Shown here piece after piece: positions 1 to 11,395 of a DNA stretch of 61,332 bases. The stretch comes from Guyanagaster necrorhizus (taxonomy: Eukaryota; Basidiomycota; Agaricomycetes; Agaricales; Physalacriaceae). The position numbers were made by a program, and so were the translations under genes. Where the stretch lies: assembly GCF_019112545.1 (NCBI RefSeq), contig NW_025064951.1, positions 14,898-76,229 of the forward strand, given 5' to 3'. The notes under the pieces are model-generated. The model worked only from the letters and a program-made list of their open reading frames with translations, did no database searches and was not told the DNA's origin. Positions within the stretch are counted from its first letter, which is position 1. Each line of letters begins with the position of its first letter.

Positions 1-139
1 AGAACTCTTTTAGGCTTATTAGTGATCATACAGCTATGCCATAGATGCCAATCAGTTACTGTCTGAGCTATCAGACACTATCAAGAGTTTCAAAACATCT
101 GTTGAATTCTATATAATATAACCCCTGATCTTCCTCTAC

Positions 140-815
140 ATGACATCTTCAACTCCCAAAGAATGTTCCACCAGCCTCTGACAAGCCTCTTATCTGAAGC
201 TGGGTCTAGCAGCTTGTATCAAGGGGACATTCAAGAAGAAAGACAAGAATACTTTCCTAACAAACAAGTAGAGACTGTAACCCTCACTTCACAGGATTCT
301 GAAACCTGTAGATCCTGCCCTCCATCTCTGATTATGAGGACAAGAACCTCTCTATAGACTTCTTTGAGCAGTCTCCATTCCTTGATCCTTCTTCCACTCT
401 GTAAACTCAGGAGATTGCTAACTATGTCTGAGATTCTCTTAATGCTATTAGGATGACTCAGAGATTCCAACATAGCTCCCCAGGCCCCTCTCCACCTTAT
501 AGCACCTTAGCACAAAGCCCTATCTCAATCCAGCATTCTATTGGAATCAGTGGTGGAATGGGAAGAACATCAGATCAGCAGCTCAACAATGTGTGAAGGA
601 GACAAGAAGCACAGAACAAAATCATCTATCAATATTTTCCTATATAGTATTTCAACATCTTATTCAATTATAGCACAGCAGTATTACAAGAGAGGCAGCA
701 GGTCAGAACACTCCACCCCTCAGACATTGTTGACTTCATCTAGGGAGAAGCTCAGTATGAGGCTGAAGAAGCAGAGTGAAACCAGCAGTAATGACAATAG
801 CAGTAAGAAGATGAG
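140..815 (+). pseudogene. gag N-terminal part of element B
   Basis: The ATG at 140 sits where the gag start of element I (59516) sits relative to its leader, and both begin M-T-S followed by Pro/Ser-rich sequence. The next ~60 codons align with I through a basic patch (K/R-K-K-D-x-x-T-L) and a K/R-P-V-D/R segment, but B has several in-frame stops. No enzymatic domain is expected here; this is the poorly conserved N-terminal Gag region. The reading frame continues after the nested element A, from 9014. Confidence 0.65.
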
Positions 816-1284
816 TGTTAGACTCAAGTGTCATGTGAACAGAAACATGTGATAAACAGAAGTCTCCTCACACTTCAGGAGATCAACTGAGTTCACTGAT
901 GCATATTCTAATTGATGTGTCACAAGGTCTTTAGATCAGCTCAAGTATAAAATAGTGTAAGAATAAACTTTAGCTCAAAGCTGAGGACTACCAGCAAGAG
1001 TGAGCAGTCTTAAATACTGTACAGAGTCTGCTAATAATACTACTGCCTATTGTATATTTCTGAGTCCATTGTGCTCATTGTTCTAGGGCATTGCTATTGT
1101 ACACAAAAGGATAATTGTGCATTATCAGACAGCATTGTTGTGTCAAAAGACAATGATGAACTTGGCCAGTTGTGATGACTAAGCCTCATCTCATAGTCTT
1201 AAGCACCTGTTCTTAGCACCTTGACTAAGCATAAATAGGGGTTAATCATGAAGAAAGAATAAAGAAGGATAAAAAATCATAACA
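816..1284 (-). repeat. 3' LTR of element A
   Basis: 469 bp, TG...CA ends (TGTTATGATTT at its U3 start on the minus strand, CTAACA at its end). It is the same length as the partner at 8545-9013. Differences between the two are almost all transitions, several of them reciprocal TG/CA pairs at one dinucleotide, as expected from an ancestral CpG decayed on opposite strands. The plus-strand sequence just above base 1284 is the complement of a purine-rich tract. Confidence 0.92.
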
Positions 1285-1369
1285 TTATCCTCTCTTTAAG
1301 ACTATTATTCTGATAGCTTAATTTAGAGAGATTTTATAGTTCTGTATAGTGGCATCTGCATTTATATGG

Positions 1370-4300
1370 TGTTCATTGACCCATTGGTTAGATTCTGGAC
1401 TGTAGCCCTTCTAGCTAACCAAATAATCGACTGTTGTTGTCATTCTACCATTCCATGCTTTGACTTTGCATAATTTATAGTTTAAGACTTGGTTGACTTC
1501 ATAGTGTTTCTTGTCATCAATGAGGTCAGGGAGAGGTGGAGAAGGGTGTTCCTGATTAGGAAATGCCAGTGTAATATAAGGAGTTAACAGTGATTCATTA
1601 AAGACATTGTGTATCTTCTAAGTATTTGGGAGATGGAGTTTGTAAGCCAATGCTCCAATTTTGTTAGCACCTGGAATAGGCTAGTACATTTGTCTGCCAG
1701 TTTGCACTTCAGACATGGTAGATGAAGATTTGTGGTATCCAGCCAAACTTTATTGTTGACTGTATACTTATATGGAGCATGATGGTGCTTGTTGTACTGT
1801 TTTTTCATTGTTGTCATGGCCTTTTTAAGGGCCATTCTTGTTTCATTATGAACCTTTGCCATTGTAGTGGTGAAGTCTGTTGATGCAGATGTAGTGACCT
1901 GATGCTGTCCAGTTTGTATTATGTTTGGATGTCAGCTATGATTGACAAAAAATAGAGTCTTGCCAATGGCTAAATGCATCTGATTGTTGTGTTGAAAAGC
2001 TGTGAGAGCCAGCCATTCAACTCAATCATCCTGTCAATAATTGATGAAGAGATGGAGGTATTTCTCTATCTCTTGATTGGCTTGTTCTATTTGGCCATTA
2101 GTTTGAGAGTAATATGCTGTGGACATATTGCATTTAATATTTAGGAGTCGATACAGGTCATCTAAGAATTTGAATATGAATTGGGGCCCTCTGTCTGAAA
2201 TGATGACTTGGGGCATTTCATACTTAGCATACACTTTATCATGCAAAATCTTTGCCCATCTCTTGGAGGTTAGTTCTGTTAAACAGGTGATCAGAATGAT
2301 TGTCTTTAAGAATTGATCAACTATAATGATAATGATGTCATAGCCATTGCAGTCTGATAATCTAATGATCATATCCACCAAAATGTGGGTCTATAGTGAT
2401 GATGGGACCTCATTTGAATAGAGTGATGCAGCTCATAGCTGGATTGAAGTCTTCCTCCTTTGACAGACTTTACAGGCTTTGATGTATTACATGATATTGT
2501 TGCACATTTTAGGCCATCAGTATTCCTTCAGTATCAGTTCTTTTGTCTTGGCAATATCTGGGTGGCCAGCAGTTGTGTGGTCATGGCAAGTGGTGATAAT
2601 TTTGCCATATAGAGTTTAGTCTCTGGGAATATAGATCTGTCTATCATAGCAGATCAATCCTCCATCCTCCATCATTTCTCATTCATGATTGAGTGATGAG
2701 GCCACCTTTTGGTCCTACTTATGAGTGTCCCAAGTCACACTTTTAATGTGCTCATGAATTTCCTCCTTCATCAATATTATTATGGCTCAGAAGTGTTCAG
2801 GCCTTAATAATGTTACTCCCTCATTGTCATTGCTTCTCTGATCATGGTCTGCATGCTGGCTAAGAAGATCAGCCTTTTTGTTTGCTATCCCCATCTTGTG
2901 GTGAAGTGTGTATTAGTATTGGCTAAGCTCAGTGACCCATTTAGCCTGTTAGCAGTTTAGTTTTTGTTGTTGTCAGAAGTACCATAGATTCTGATGATCC
3001 ATTCAGATCTCAAAAACCTCAGTTGCTCTGATCAGATAGTGTCACTATTCTTTCAGGGCAAGTATGATGGCAAGCAGCTCCTTGCCATAAATCTTGTAAT
3101 TGCATTTGGTGACAGTGAGTGCTTTTGATAGAAATGCAACAGGGTGCTATTTTCCATCTTATTCTTGAGACAAGATGATGCCAATGGCACCCTTGCTAGA
3201 GTCAGTCTTGATCTGAAACCTTTCTTCTTATGTTGGAATGGTGAGGACCATGTCCTCAGCAAGTCATTGTTTCAGATCATTGAATGCTGCTTGTTGAGAG
3301 GGCTCCCAGGTCTAGAGGGTGTTGCCAGTCAACTAGGTCATTGGTTGGATGACCTTGGATGAATTGTCGATAGAAGTTTGTAAATCTGAAAAAAGATTGT
3401 AATTCCTTCTTCTTGGCTGGTTCTGGCCACTCTGTTACCCCTGCTACTTTGACAGGGTCTATTCTGATGCTCCCCTCACTAATGATGACCCCAAGGTACT
3501 TGATTTTGAGTATCTCAAACTCACACTTCTCTGCTTTGAGGAACAGCTTGTGCTTCCTCATGAGAGCTAGTACTTGTCATACTAGCTGCTGGTATTCCTT
3601 CTTGGTCTTGGACATGATGAGGATGTCATCCAAGTAAATTATTACCTTCCCAGTAGCAATGAGATCTTTAAATATATTGTTCATCATCTATTGGAAGATA
3701 GCCAGCAAGTTTGTTAATCTGAAAAACATCACTATCAGCTCAAACAGCTCTCAATTAGTATGGAAGATTGCCTTCCACTCATTGCCTTCTTTGATTCATA
3801 TATTGTTATATCCCCACTGAATGTCCAATTTAGTATAAAACCGAGCTCTATGGAGTTTATCCATTAACTCAGAGATGAGCAGAAGTGGATAACAGTTTTT
3901 GATTGTCATCTCATTGAGCTTTCAGTAATCTTATATGGGTCAGAGCTTCCCATTCTTCTTTTTTACAAAGAAGAAGGGAGAGGCCATTGGAGATTTTGAT
4001 GGCCTAATCTATCTATTGAATAAGTTCTTGTCTAGAAATTTGTTGAGTTCCTGCTGTTCATTGTTGCTAAGTGGATAAGTTTTGCAATTCAAGTTAGCAT
4101 TTGCATTTGAGATCAGCTCTATAGCATGATTCCATGGTTTTGGGATGGGTAACTCATCAAAACTTTCCTTTTCAAAGAGGTCATAGTAATTCTATGCCCA
4201 CTTAGATACCATCTCCTCAAATGTCCTCTCCTCTTTTTCTGTGTTGGCCTTGGCTGCCAAGTTGTTGGCATGGTGTATGGCTTGGATGTGAATGACTTTT

Positions 4301-5130
4301 TGTAAATCTATGGTAAGGATTGTCTCACTATCCTCCATCTTTTTGTCCCACTTGTCTTTCAGATTCTTGTCTGGTAATTCAAATGGAATTTTCCAGCATT
4401 GGCATTTTGCAAATGTAATCCTCCTGATCTTTCAGTTGATTAGTAGATTGTGGCATATTAGCCAACCATGACCAAGGAAAATTTCCTTGGTTTCTAGGTT
4501 GGTTACTGCTAAGTCAATTCTTTTGGAGTGATCACTAATAGTGAGCCTAAGCTCAATAAACTTGGTAATTGAACCAGCTTGATTTTTTGTTCCATCTATA
4601 TTATAGACTGGAATTGGAGCTGCAGTGGCCTGGGTTGGGATGTTGTGCTTGTTGATAAAGGCATAGTTGATAGAACTCTCTATGCAACTGCTATCAATTA
4701 AAGTGGTGACTGTATAAGTGCTTTAAGATGTGAGTGTCTCGATTTGAGCTTTGGCTAAGAGGTTTTGGCCTGGGGTTTTAGTCTGTTGTATAAATTTTCA
4801 TGGTTCTTGGAGTTCATCAAGCCACTCCAGAGCTTGGCAATGCTCTCCCTTCTTCATCTCTTTAATCATTTCATTGATTACTTCTTTGGCCTGAGTCTTA
4901 TATACTCAGTTCCTGAATATGACTCTAGCAGCTTCTTTATTTGGCATATCCTTGATGGCTCACCAAGTCTATTTGGTATTAAATGGCTTTAGCCAGTTAG
5001 CAGGACTCACTGCCTCTGTTCAGCCCATAGGTGTTTGAGTTCTTTTTGGTGATTCTTTGGTGTGTAGAGTGGTCAACTGAGATATATTTGAATGCTCAGA
5101 TAATTTAGGCATATCAGTAACTACAAAGAT
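1370..5130 (-). pseudogene. pol of element A (protease, RT, RNase H, integrase, chromodomain)
   Basis: Read right to left on the minus strand. The aspartic protease region is about 4440-4760. RT is about 3340-4130, with the catalytic YLDD at ~3618-3645 and the FLGF/F-F-R-F-TNFYR segment near 3390. RNase H is about 2930-3330 (ending at a DHQN-type motif). Integrase is about 1560-2900; the core carries the D-R-G-P-Q-F and TAY-Y-S-Q-TNGQ-E motifs near 2100-2230. The chromodomain is about 1370-1520 (VDYLVS). The product would be the replication polyprotein. Multiple frameshifts and stops make it non-functional. Confidence 0.88.
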
Positions 5131-5249
5131 ATTATTAGTCCAACTAGTGGCTACTGTTTGCACACTATGAAGTCCTTTGGCTGGTTTAGTGGAATTGCTC
5201 ATTGGCCAGCCTCATCTTTTACTTCCTCCACCTTTGTTCCTGTGCCAAG

Positions 5250-8200
5250 TTCTTCTTATTTTTGCAATTTAGTGATCTGTGCCTGGATATCTTCTTGTGT
5301 CTGCTTTTTTTTTGGGCAATCTTTAGCCATGTGGCTCTTCTGCCCACAGTTGAAGCACTTTTCTTTTTTCTTCATCTGATCTATGTCTATGGGCTTTCCT
5401 GCTCCTGTATAAGTTGTTTCAGTTTCAATCTTCTGTGTGCTATAAGCTAAGACCATCAAGATTTCTGATGATTTCCTGACAGTTGTCTCCAATATTTTGG
5501 GGTTGTTCAGAGTTGGCAGTGTCAACTTCTTCAAATAATCTTGCAGTGTCAATTGCTCCACTTTCTGCCTTTGTTGCTCCTTGTACATCTCGATGATCCT
5601 CTCTTTCTATTTATCATATCCTACTGATATCAATGCTTTGATTCCAATAGCAGAGATCATTATGACATATGAGGAGGAGACATCTCTCTTGAGGGCCTCA
5701 ACCATCTGTCCATCATTAGCAGTATCATCTCAGATACTGGTGAGTTTCATGAGCTATTCCAGCTTGTTGAAGTAGTCTGTAGCTGCCTTATTACCTATCT
5801 TATAGTTCTTGATCTTCTGTTTATAAACTTCTTGTACAGCTGGATCAATGAACTTGTCATGCAGCATTTGTTTGAATACCAGCCATGAGGGGTACCAGTA
5901 GTGCTCCCGAGTTGTTGATCAGAAGCTTGAGGAGATGAGGATCCACCAAGTCTTCATCTTCTCTTCCAGATATGAAGCAGCAAAGATGATCTTGTTCATA
6001 TCAGTGCCAAGGTATCTGATATAAACTTTAAAGTATTGCTTGCAGTTGACCAGAAATCAGTTGATATCATTGGATGCCCTCTTGAAGAGATGGGGTTTGT
6101 GAAGCAAGTCTGGTTTGCATTATAAGATGGCTGCATTGTTGAGTAGCATACCTATCAGATTGGGCTATTCAGAAAACAGAGGATGGTTCCATTCCTGTGA
6201 GAGTCCAAGGAACAAATGAAGGGAGTTATTGTCTGCAATGGGGCTTTTCTGCAGTACCACCTTCTTTCAGACAATGATGCTATTTTGTACCATGAATCCC
6301 AGTTGGATGGCTTCAGGGTTGTCTTTGACCAGTTCTTTCTCTGTTCCACTCCTGGTAGCTTCACCAGGTGAAGGCTGGGCTCCCAGAATCTGACTTCCTT
6401 TGCTAATCCAGGGGTTTCAATAGGAGCTCAGTAGTCTGATCAACTGAGGTTGGGTTTAAGATAGCTAAGTTGCTGTAGATTGAGAGGAAGGGATGGAGTA
6501 TGAAAACATGCTTCAGATTGACAGAGCCATGTATATGGCTCATTTTGGGGTGACCAGAGGTGACCACAGCATTGGTCATATTGAGAGTAGCAGCTGATAT
6601 TCTGGGGGCCTGCCAACCAGATCTTCAGGATGATTTTTATTGTATTACTGAGTGGCATAATCTGTCACTGTATATCTCAATACTTCTGTGCATTCATTAG
6701 GTTCAGAATGAAGATACAATTGTCCCATGTGTGATGTCAACCAGTTGGTGTCACACTATAAAAAGTTTACTCCTCTCATGTATAACTCTTGATACTCCTG
6801 AGTTCTTACCCTCTGGATTTTCTCCTCCAGTGCTTCTTTGTCTGTATCTTCCATGAGTTCATAGGCAAGCTCTCTACCAGTGCATGGTGGTTTGCTACTT
6901 TCAGTTTCCTCATCATTCTCAGACTCATCCATCTCTTCCTCTTCCTCTAGGGGGAAAGTGGTAGGCAGGTCATAGGAACTCCCCTCATTCCCTAGTGGTC
7001 ATACCATCTTCATTGACTCACTGCTCCAGCTGGATGCTGGGTCCAGCAGTGGGGCCTGAAAAGTCTGAGGTATTGAGGTAGGTGGCAGCAGGTCAACTCC
7101 TGATGTCAGAGTCATACTGGTTTCCCTCTCATGCTTGTGCCACTGTCACTCACTTGTGATAGAGATGGATATTCTATTGGTATCTGTCATCAAGGAGCTG
7201 CCTGACCACTCAGCTCCCAAGGAATCCTCAGAGAGCATGAGCAGAGATATGGGCATTACCAGATGCTTATAGCCTGTAGTGTCCAAGAATAGACTTGTCA
7301 TCTCTGAACATTGTGTCAGCACTAGAGGTTTATCAGAAAGGGGGATATTAGGGAGTTGGGGGGCATCGAGAGGGCCTGGGATATTATCCAGAGCAGGAGG
7401 AGGAATTCCATCATCTCTGACTTGGGCTTCATCAACTATAAGGATCTCTGCATCCCACCAATGCACTGGGTCCAGGGGTCAGAATCTGTGGTACTGAGCT
7501 CTCTAAAGACTGAGGTTGAGAGGGATTGGTCAGTATGAACTAGTGCAAGTATGGATATGACCTCAGGCTGGAGTCCATACCAGTTGAAAATGTCAGCCCT
7601 CTCCATCTGGGCCCTCTTGATGTCCTGCTGCTGCTCTTAATGCTGCTGATCATACTTGGCAGCCTCAACTGCTTCTCTTCTTCTATTAATAATGTGCTCC
7701 TCAAGCTCACTGTGGGATAGCTGCAGAATCATTTTCTGTCTTTGCTCTTTCTGTCAGAGAGCTTCTTTATAGTTGAATAGGACATTGAGATTCTAAGCAG
7801 AGAATAGCCAATGGATGATTTTATTTTTGTTTTCTCTGAATTGCTGCTCATCATTGAGGCAGTCCAAGGGGGCCTGCTCCATCCCACTGCTTGTTCTGAT
7901 AGAGTTGTGGGCTGAGCTGGTGCTGTGAGACTAGTTTCCAGGAGTTGTGCTATGGGATCTTGAAGCCATTCAAGTAGCATCAAGAAAATCTCTAGCATGA
8001 TCAGCAATCCCATGGATTCAAGAGGTGCTGAAAGAATCAGAGAGAGCTGTTAGAGAGCTTCCCCCTGGGCATCTTCATTGTGGTCAGAGACAGAAGATGA
8101 GACCCAGGGATTCTAGAATCTTGTGATATGAGGGTCACAGTCTCAGCTAGCTTGTCAGAGAGAGTATTAGTGTCTTTCTTCTTCTTGAACATTCCCTTAA

Positions 8201-8282
8201 TATGAGTGGCTAGATCCTGCTTTGGGTAGAGGGCTTGTTGCAGGCTGGTGGGTCATTCATTGGGATTCTGGGATGTTATGTA
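5250..8282 (-). pseudogene. gag of element A with CCHC zinc knuckle
   Basis: Capsid/nucleocapsid polyprotein remnant. The knuckle CFNCGQKSHMAKDC (C-x2-C-x4-H-x4-C) lies at about 5316-5360. The coiled, charged motif ending E-Y-Q-E-L-Y, shared with elements B, C, F and I, lies near 6780-6850. The probable start is near 8282, where the ancestral ATG appears as ATA; I infer this from the I homologue (MTS...) and from the ~260-nt distance to the 5' LTR. Pro/Ser-rich N-terminus with many stops. Confidence 0.78.
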
Positions 8283-8530
8283 AGAGGAGATTAGGGGTTA
8301 CATTTTGTAGGATATGTTAAATGTGTTAGAACTCGTTATAATGCCTAATAGCCCAGGCAGTGATTGAATGGTGACCTTGGCACAGCTGAATAATCACCAA
8401 TAATCCTAACAGGGTTCCAATAATGAAAGCAAAGAGTTCAAAGAATTCTTGGTTGAAATTCAGATCTGATGTGTTGATAGAGGGCATTCAGTTTCCTCCA
8501 CACTATAGTATATGAGAAAAGGAAAAAAGA

Positions 8531-8544
8531 AGCTTTGAGCTAAT
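8531..8544 (-). promoter_or_regulatory. Putative self-priming primer-binding site of element A
   Basis: On the plus strand this reads agctttgagctaat and abuts the 5' LTR. Thirteen of its bases are the exact reverse complement of 8699-8711 inside the same LTR, which lies ~34 nt downstream of a TATTTAA box (plus strand 8739-8745). It does not start with the TGG expected of a tRNA-type primer site. This suggests Tf1-like self-priming, by inference. Confidence 0.6.
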
Positions 8545-9013
8545 TGTTAGATCTAAGTGTTATGTAAACAGAAACATGTGATAAACAGAAGTCTCCTTGT
8601 ACTTTAGGAGATCAACTGAGTTCACTGATGCATATTCTGATTGATATGTCACAAGATCTTTAGATCAGCTTGAGTATAAAATAGTATAAGAATAAACTTT
8701 AGCTCAAAGCTGGAGACTACCAGCAAGAGCAAGCAGTCTTAAATACTATACAGAGTCTGCTAATAATACTACTGCCTATTGTATGTTTCTGAGTTTATTG
8801 TGCCCATTGTCCTAGAGCATCACTATCATACACAAAAGAATGATTATGTGTTATCAGGCAGTATTATTGTGTTGAAAGATAATGACAAACTTGGCCAGTT
8901 GTGATGACTAAGCCTCATCTCATAGTCTTAAGTGCCTGTTCTTAGTGCTCTGACTAAGCATAAATAGAGGTTAATCATAAAGAAAGAATAAAGAAGAGCA
9001 AAAAATCATAACA
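8545..9013 (-). repeat. 5' LTR of element A
   Basis: 469 bp with TG...CA ends; the U3 start is at 9013. It contains a TATTTAA-type box and, ~34 nt downstream, the 13-nt motif complementary to the adjoining primer site. It is paired with 816-1284. Substitutions between the two LTRs are overwhelmingly transitions. Confidence 0.92.
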
Positions 9014-11395
9014 ATAAGGCAGTCCACCTTAAAAGTAGTTTCCTAGGCTGGTACAGGCTTTGTTCAGAGCTTTCACTCTCTTCCCCCATATTCTGGGAGC
9101 CCAGCACTAGTGACAAGCATAACCTATAGACAGACAAACCCTGTGAGATTCTTACCACTGATAAAGTAAGAGACAGAGAAGACAATAGAGTCTCTCCTCC
9201 TGGACAAGCTGACTTCTATCCCACCAGTCCTGAAACTCTCAAATATCCCTCTCTCTGATACACCCCCAATGCTGACACCACCTTCAAGAATGACAAGTCT
9301 ATCCTCAGACACTATAGGCTTTAAGTACCTCTCAATGCTCATATCTCTGCCTGCACCCTCTGAGGTTTTCTTGGAAGTAGAGTCACTCAACAATTTCTCA
9401 ATGAGCAGTTCTATGGAAACTTCCATCTCCATAGTGAGAGAGTGGAGGTTGCATGAACAGCAGATGGAAATCAGTATGATAGCAAGATTGGAAGCTGTCT
9501 CTGAGTAGAATACACTGCCATGCCAGCCTCAGCCCCTTTAAGCCTCATTGCTGGACCTAGTATCCAGCCAGAGCAGTAGGTCACCAGTGACAATCTGACC
9601 ACCTGAGGCTGGGACAAATATCTTTGACCAGCCCATCACCTCTCTCATTAAGAATGAGGCAGATGAGAAACAACCAGTCAGGAATGATGAGGACAGTAGG
9701 AGTAGTGGAGTGCCCTATAATGGTGAAGACATTGTCTATTTTTACCCAAAAGACACAAATGAAGAAGCACTAAAAGAAGAAATATGAAGGAACAGGGATG
9801 AGGAGTTTGAGGAGCTATATTGAGGCAGGGTAATATTTTTATAGCATGATGATAACTGGTTACCATCCTCTATAGAGAAATTATATATTGCTGAACCATC
9901 CAAATAACAGGAAATATTAAGACATGCTATCACTGAATATGCAGCTGAAGTATACAATAAACAGCACCCAAAAGATCAGCTCAGCAAGCTGCTGGCCTAC
10001 CAGTCACCACTCAAAGTCCAACTAATGCCTTGGTCATCATCTGTCACTCCAAAATGAGCCATATACATGACTCTATTGATCCAAAGTCAATATTTGTACT
10101 CCACTCTATCAATATGATCATTGGCAACTCAGCTGTCCTAAACCAGACTCCAGCTGCTCGCATGGCCAGTCAGTCACTGAAACCTGTGAACTGAAACTGG
10201 AAGCTAATTACTGGCTGCTCAACTGCCTCCTGATAAAGCCACAGAAAGTGGTAAGGAACCAATATGGGATGACTCAGAAGTGATAAGATTAGGCTTTACC
10301 ATATGAGATGGAGTCATCATCTGAAAAGATGCCATACCAAAGGAGAGTCCTGTTGCAGATGACAACTCTCTTTACTCATTCCTCAGACTGCCCACTGATT
10401 GGCACCAACTGCCTTTTGAAGAATGGCCCAATCTGATAGGATCATTACTAGAGAATACAGCCATATTATAATGCAAACTAGACCTACTTCAAAAACTCTG
10501 ACCCTTCAAAGGGGCTTCAAACAACATCAACTGATTCCTTGTTAATTATGAACAATATTTTGAGGTATGCATCAGGTATCTCAGAACCAACATAAACCAA
10601 GTCATCTTTGCTGTCTCTTACCTCGAAGATAAGGCTAAGACCTGGTGGATCCTGATCTCTCTGAACTTCCAATCCTCCACAAGAGGCTACTACTGATACT
10701 CCTCTTGGCCAGTGTTCAAACAAATATTATATGACAAATTCATTGATCCAGTGGTGCAAGAAGTGTATAAACAGAAGATCAAGGACTACAAGATAAGCAA
10801 TAAGGCAGCAACCAATTACTTTGATAAGCTAGAATGACTTGCCAAATTAGCCAGTATCTGGAAGGATATCACCAATGATGGAAGGATGGTAGAGGCCCTC
10901 AAGAGAGGAGTCCTGGCTTCACTATGATGATTTCAGCAATAGAACTCAACATTCCAGTTGGCTATGATGACTGGAAAAGCCAAATCATTGAAATGTACAA
11001 AGAACAGCAATGACAGAAGGTGGAATCGACCATGCTGTAAGAATACAAGAAACCAAACCAGCCTGCAGCATCAGCTTCCAAATTGAATGATCTATCTGCT
11101 AAGAAAACAGGATTCTCAATAGCCAGCCCATTATATGGTACTCAAAAGATGGGTATCAGGACAACTTACACTGGAACAGGAAAACCCATGAATATAGATC
11201 AAATAAAGAAGGAAGAGAAATGTTTCAACTGCAGACAGAAGGGCCACATGGCTAAGAACTGCTTAAAGAAGAAGCAAAGCCATGAAGACATCTGAGCACA
11301 AATCACTGAGCTGCAAAAGGAAGAAGAACTCAGCACAGAAACCAAAGTAGAGAAAGTAAAAGATGGAGCCAACCAGTAAGCAATTCCACTGAGTC
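9014..11395 (+). pseudogene. gag of element B, central and C-terminal part
   Basis: Continues gag after the nested element A. Near 9269-9508 there is a Ser/Thr-rich segment with an A-S-I-A-x-x-W-R-like motif shared with elements F and I. Around 9740-9840 lies the conserved E-E-A-L-K-E-E...E-E-L-Y helix. The capsid core is at about 10450-11030. The zinc knuckle CFNCRQKGHMAKNC is at 11221-11262. Stops are mainly TGA where relatives have Arg. Structural protein of the virus-like particle when intact; this copy is dead. Confidence 0.8.

Larger units (their letters stand above)
816..9013 (-). mobile_element. Complete Ty3/gypsy element A nested in element B
   Basis: Minus-strand element bounded by two 469-bp LTRs. 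It reads, from right to left, 5' LTR, leader, gag, zinc knuckle, protease, RT, RNase H, integrase, chromodomain, 3' LTR. The flanks 811-815 (atgag) and 9014-9018 (ataag) match at four of five bases and look like a decayed 5-bp target duplication. Gag of element B continues on both sides, so A is younger than B. All frames carry many stops; the copy is dead. Confidence 0.92.
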
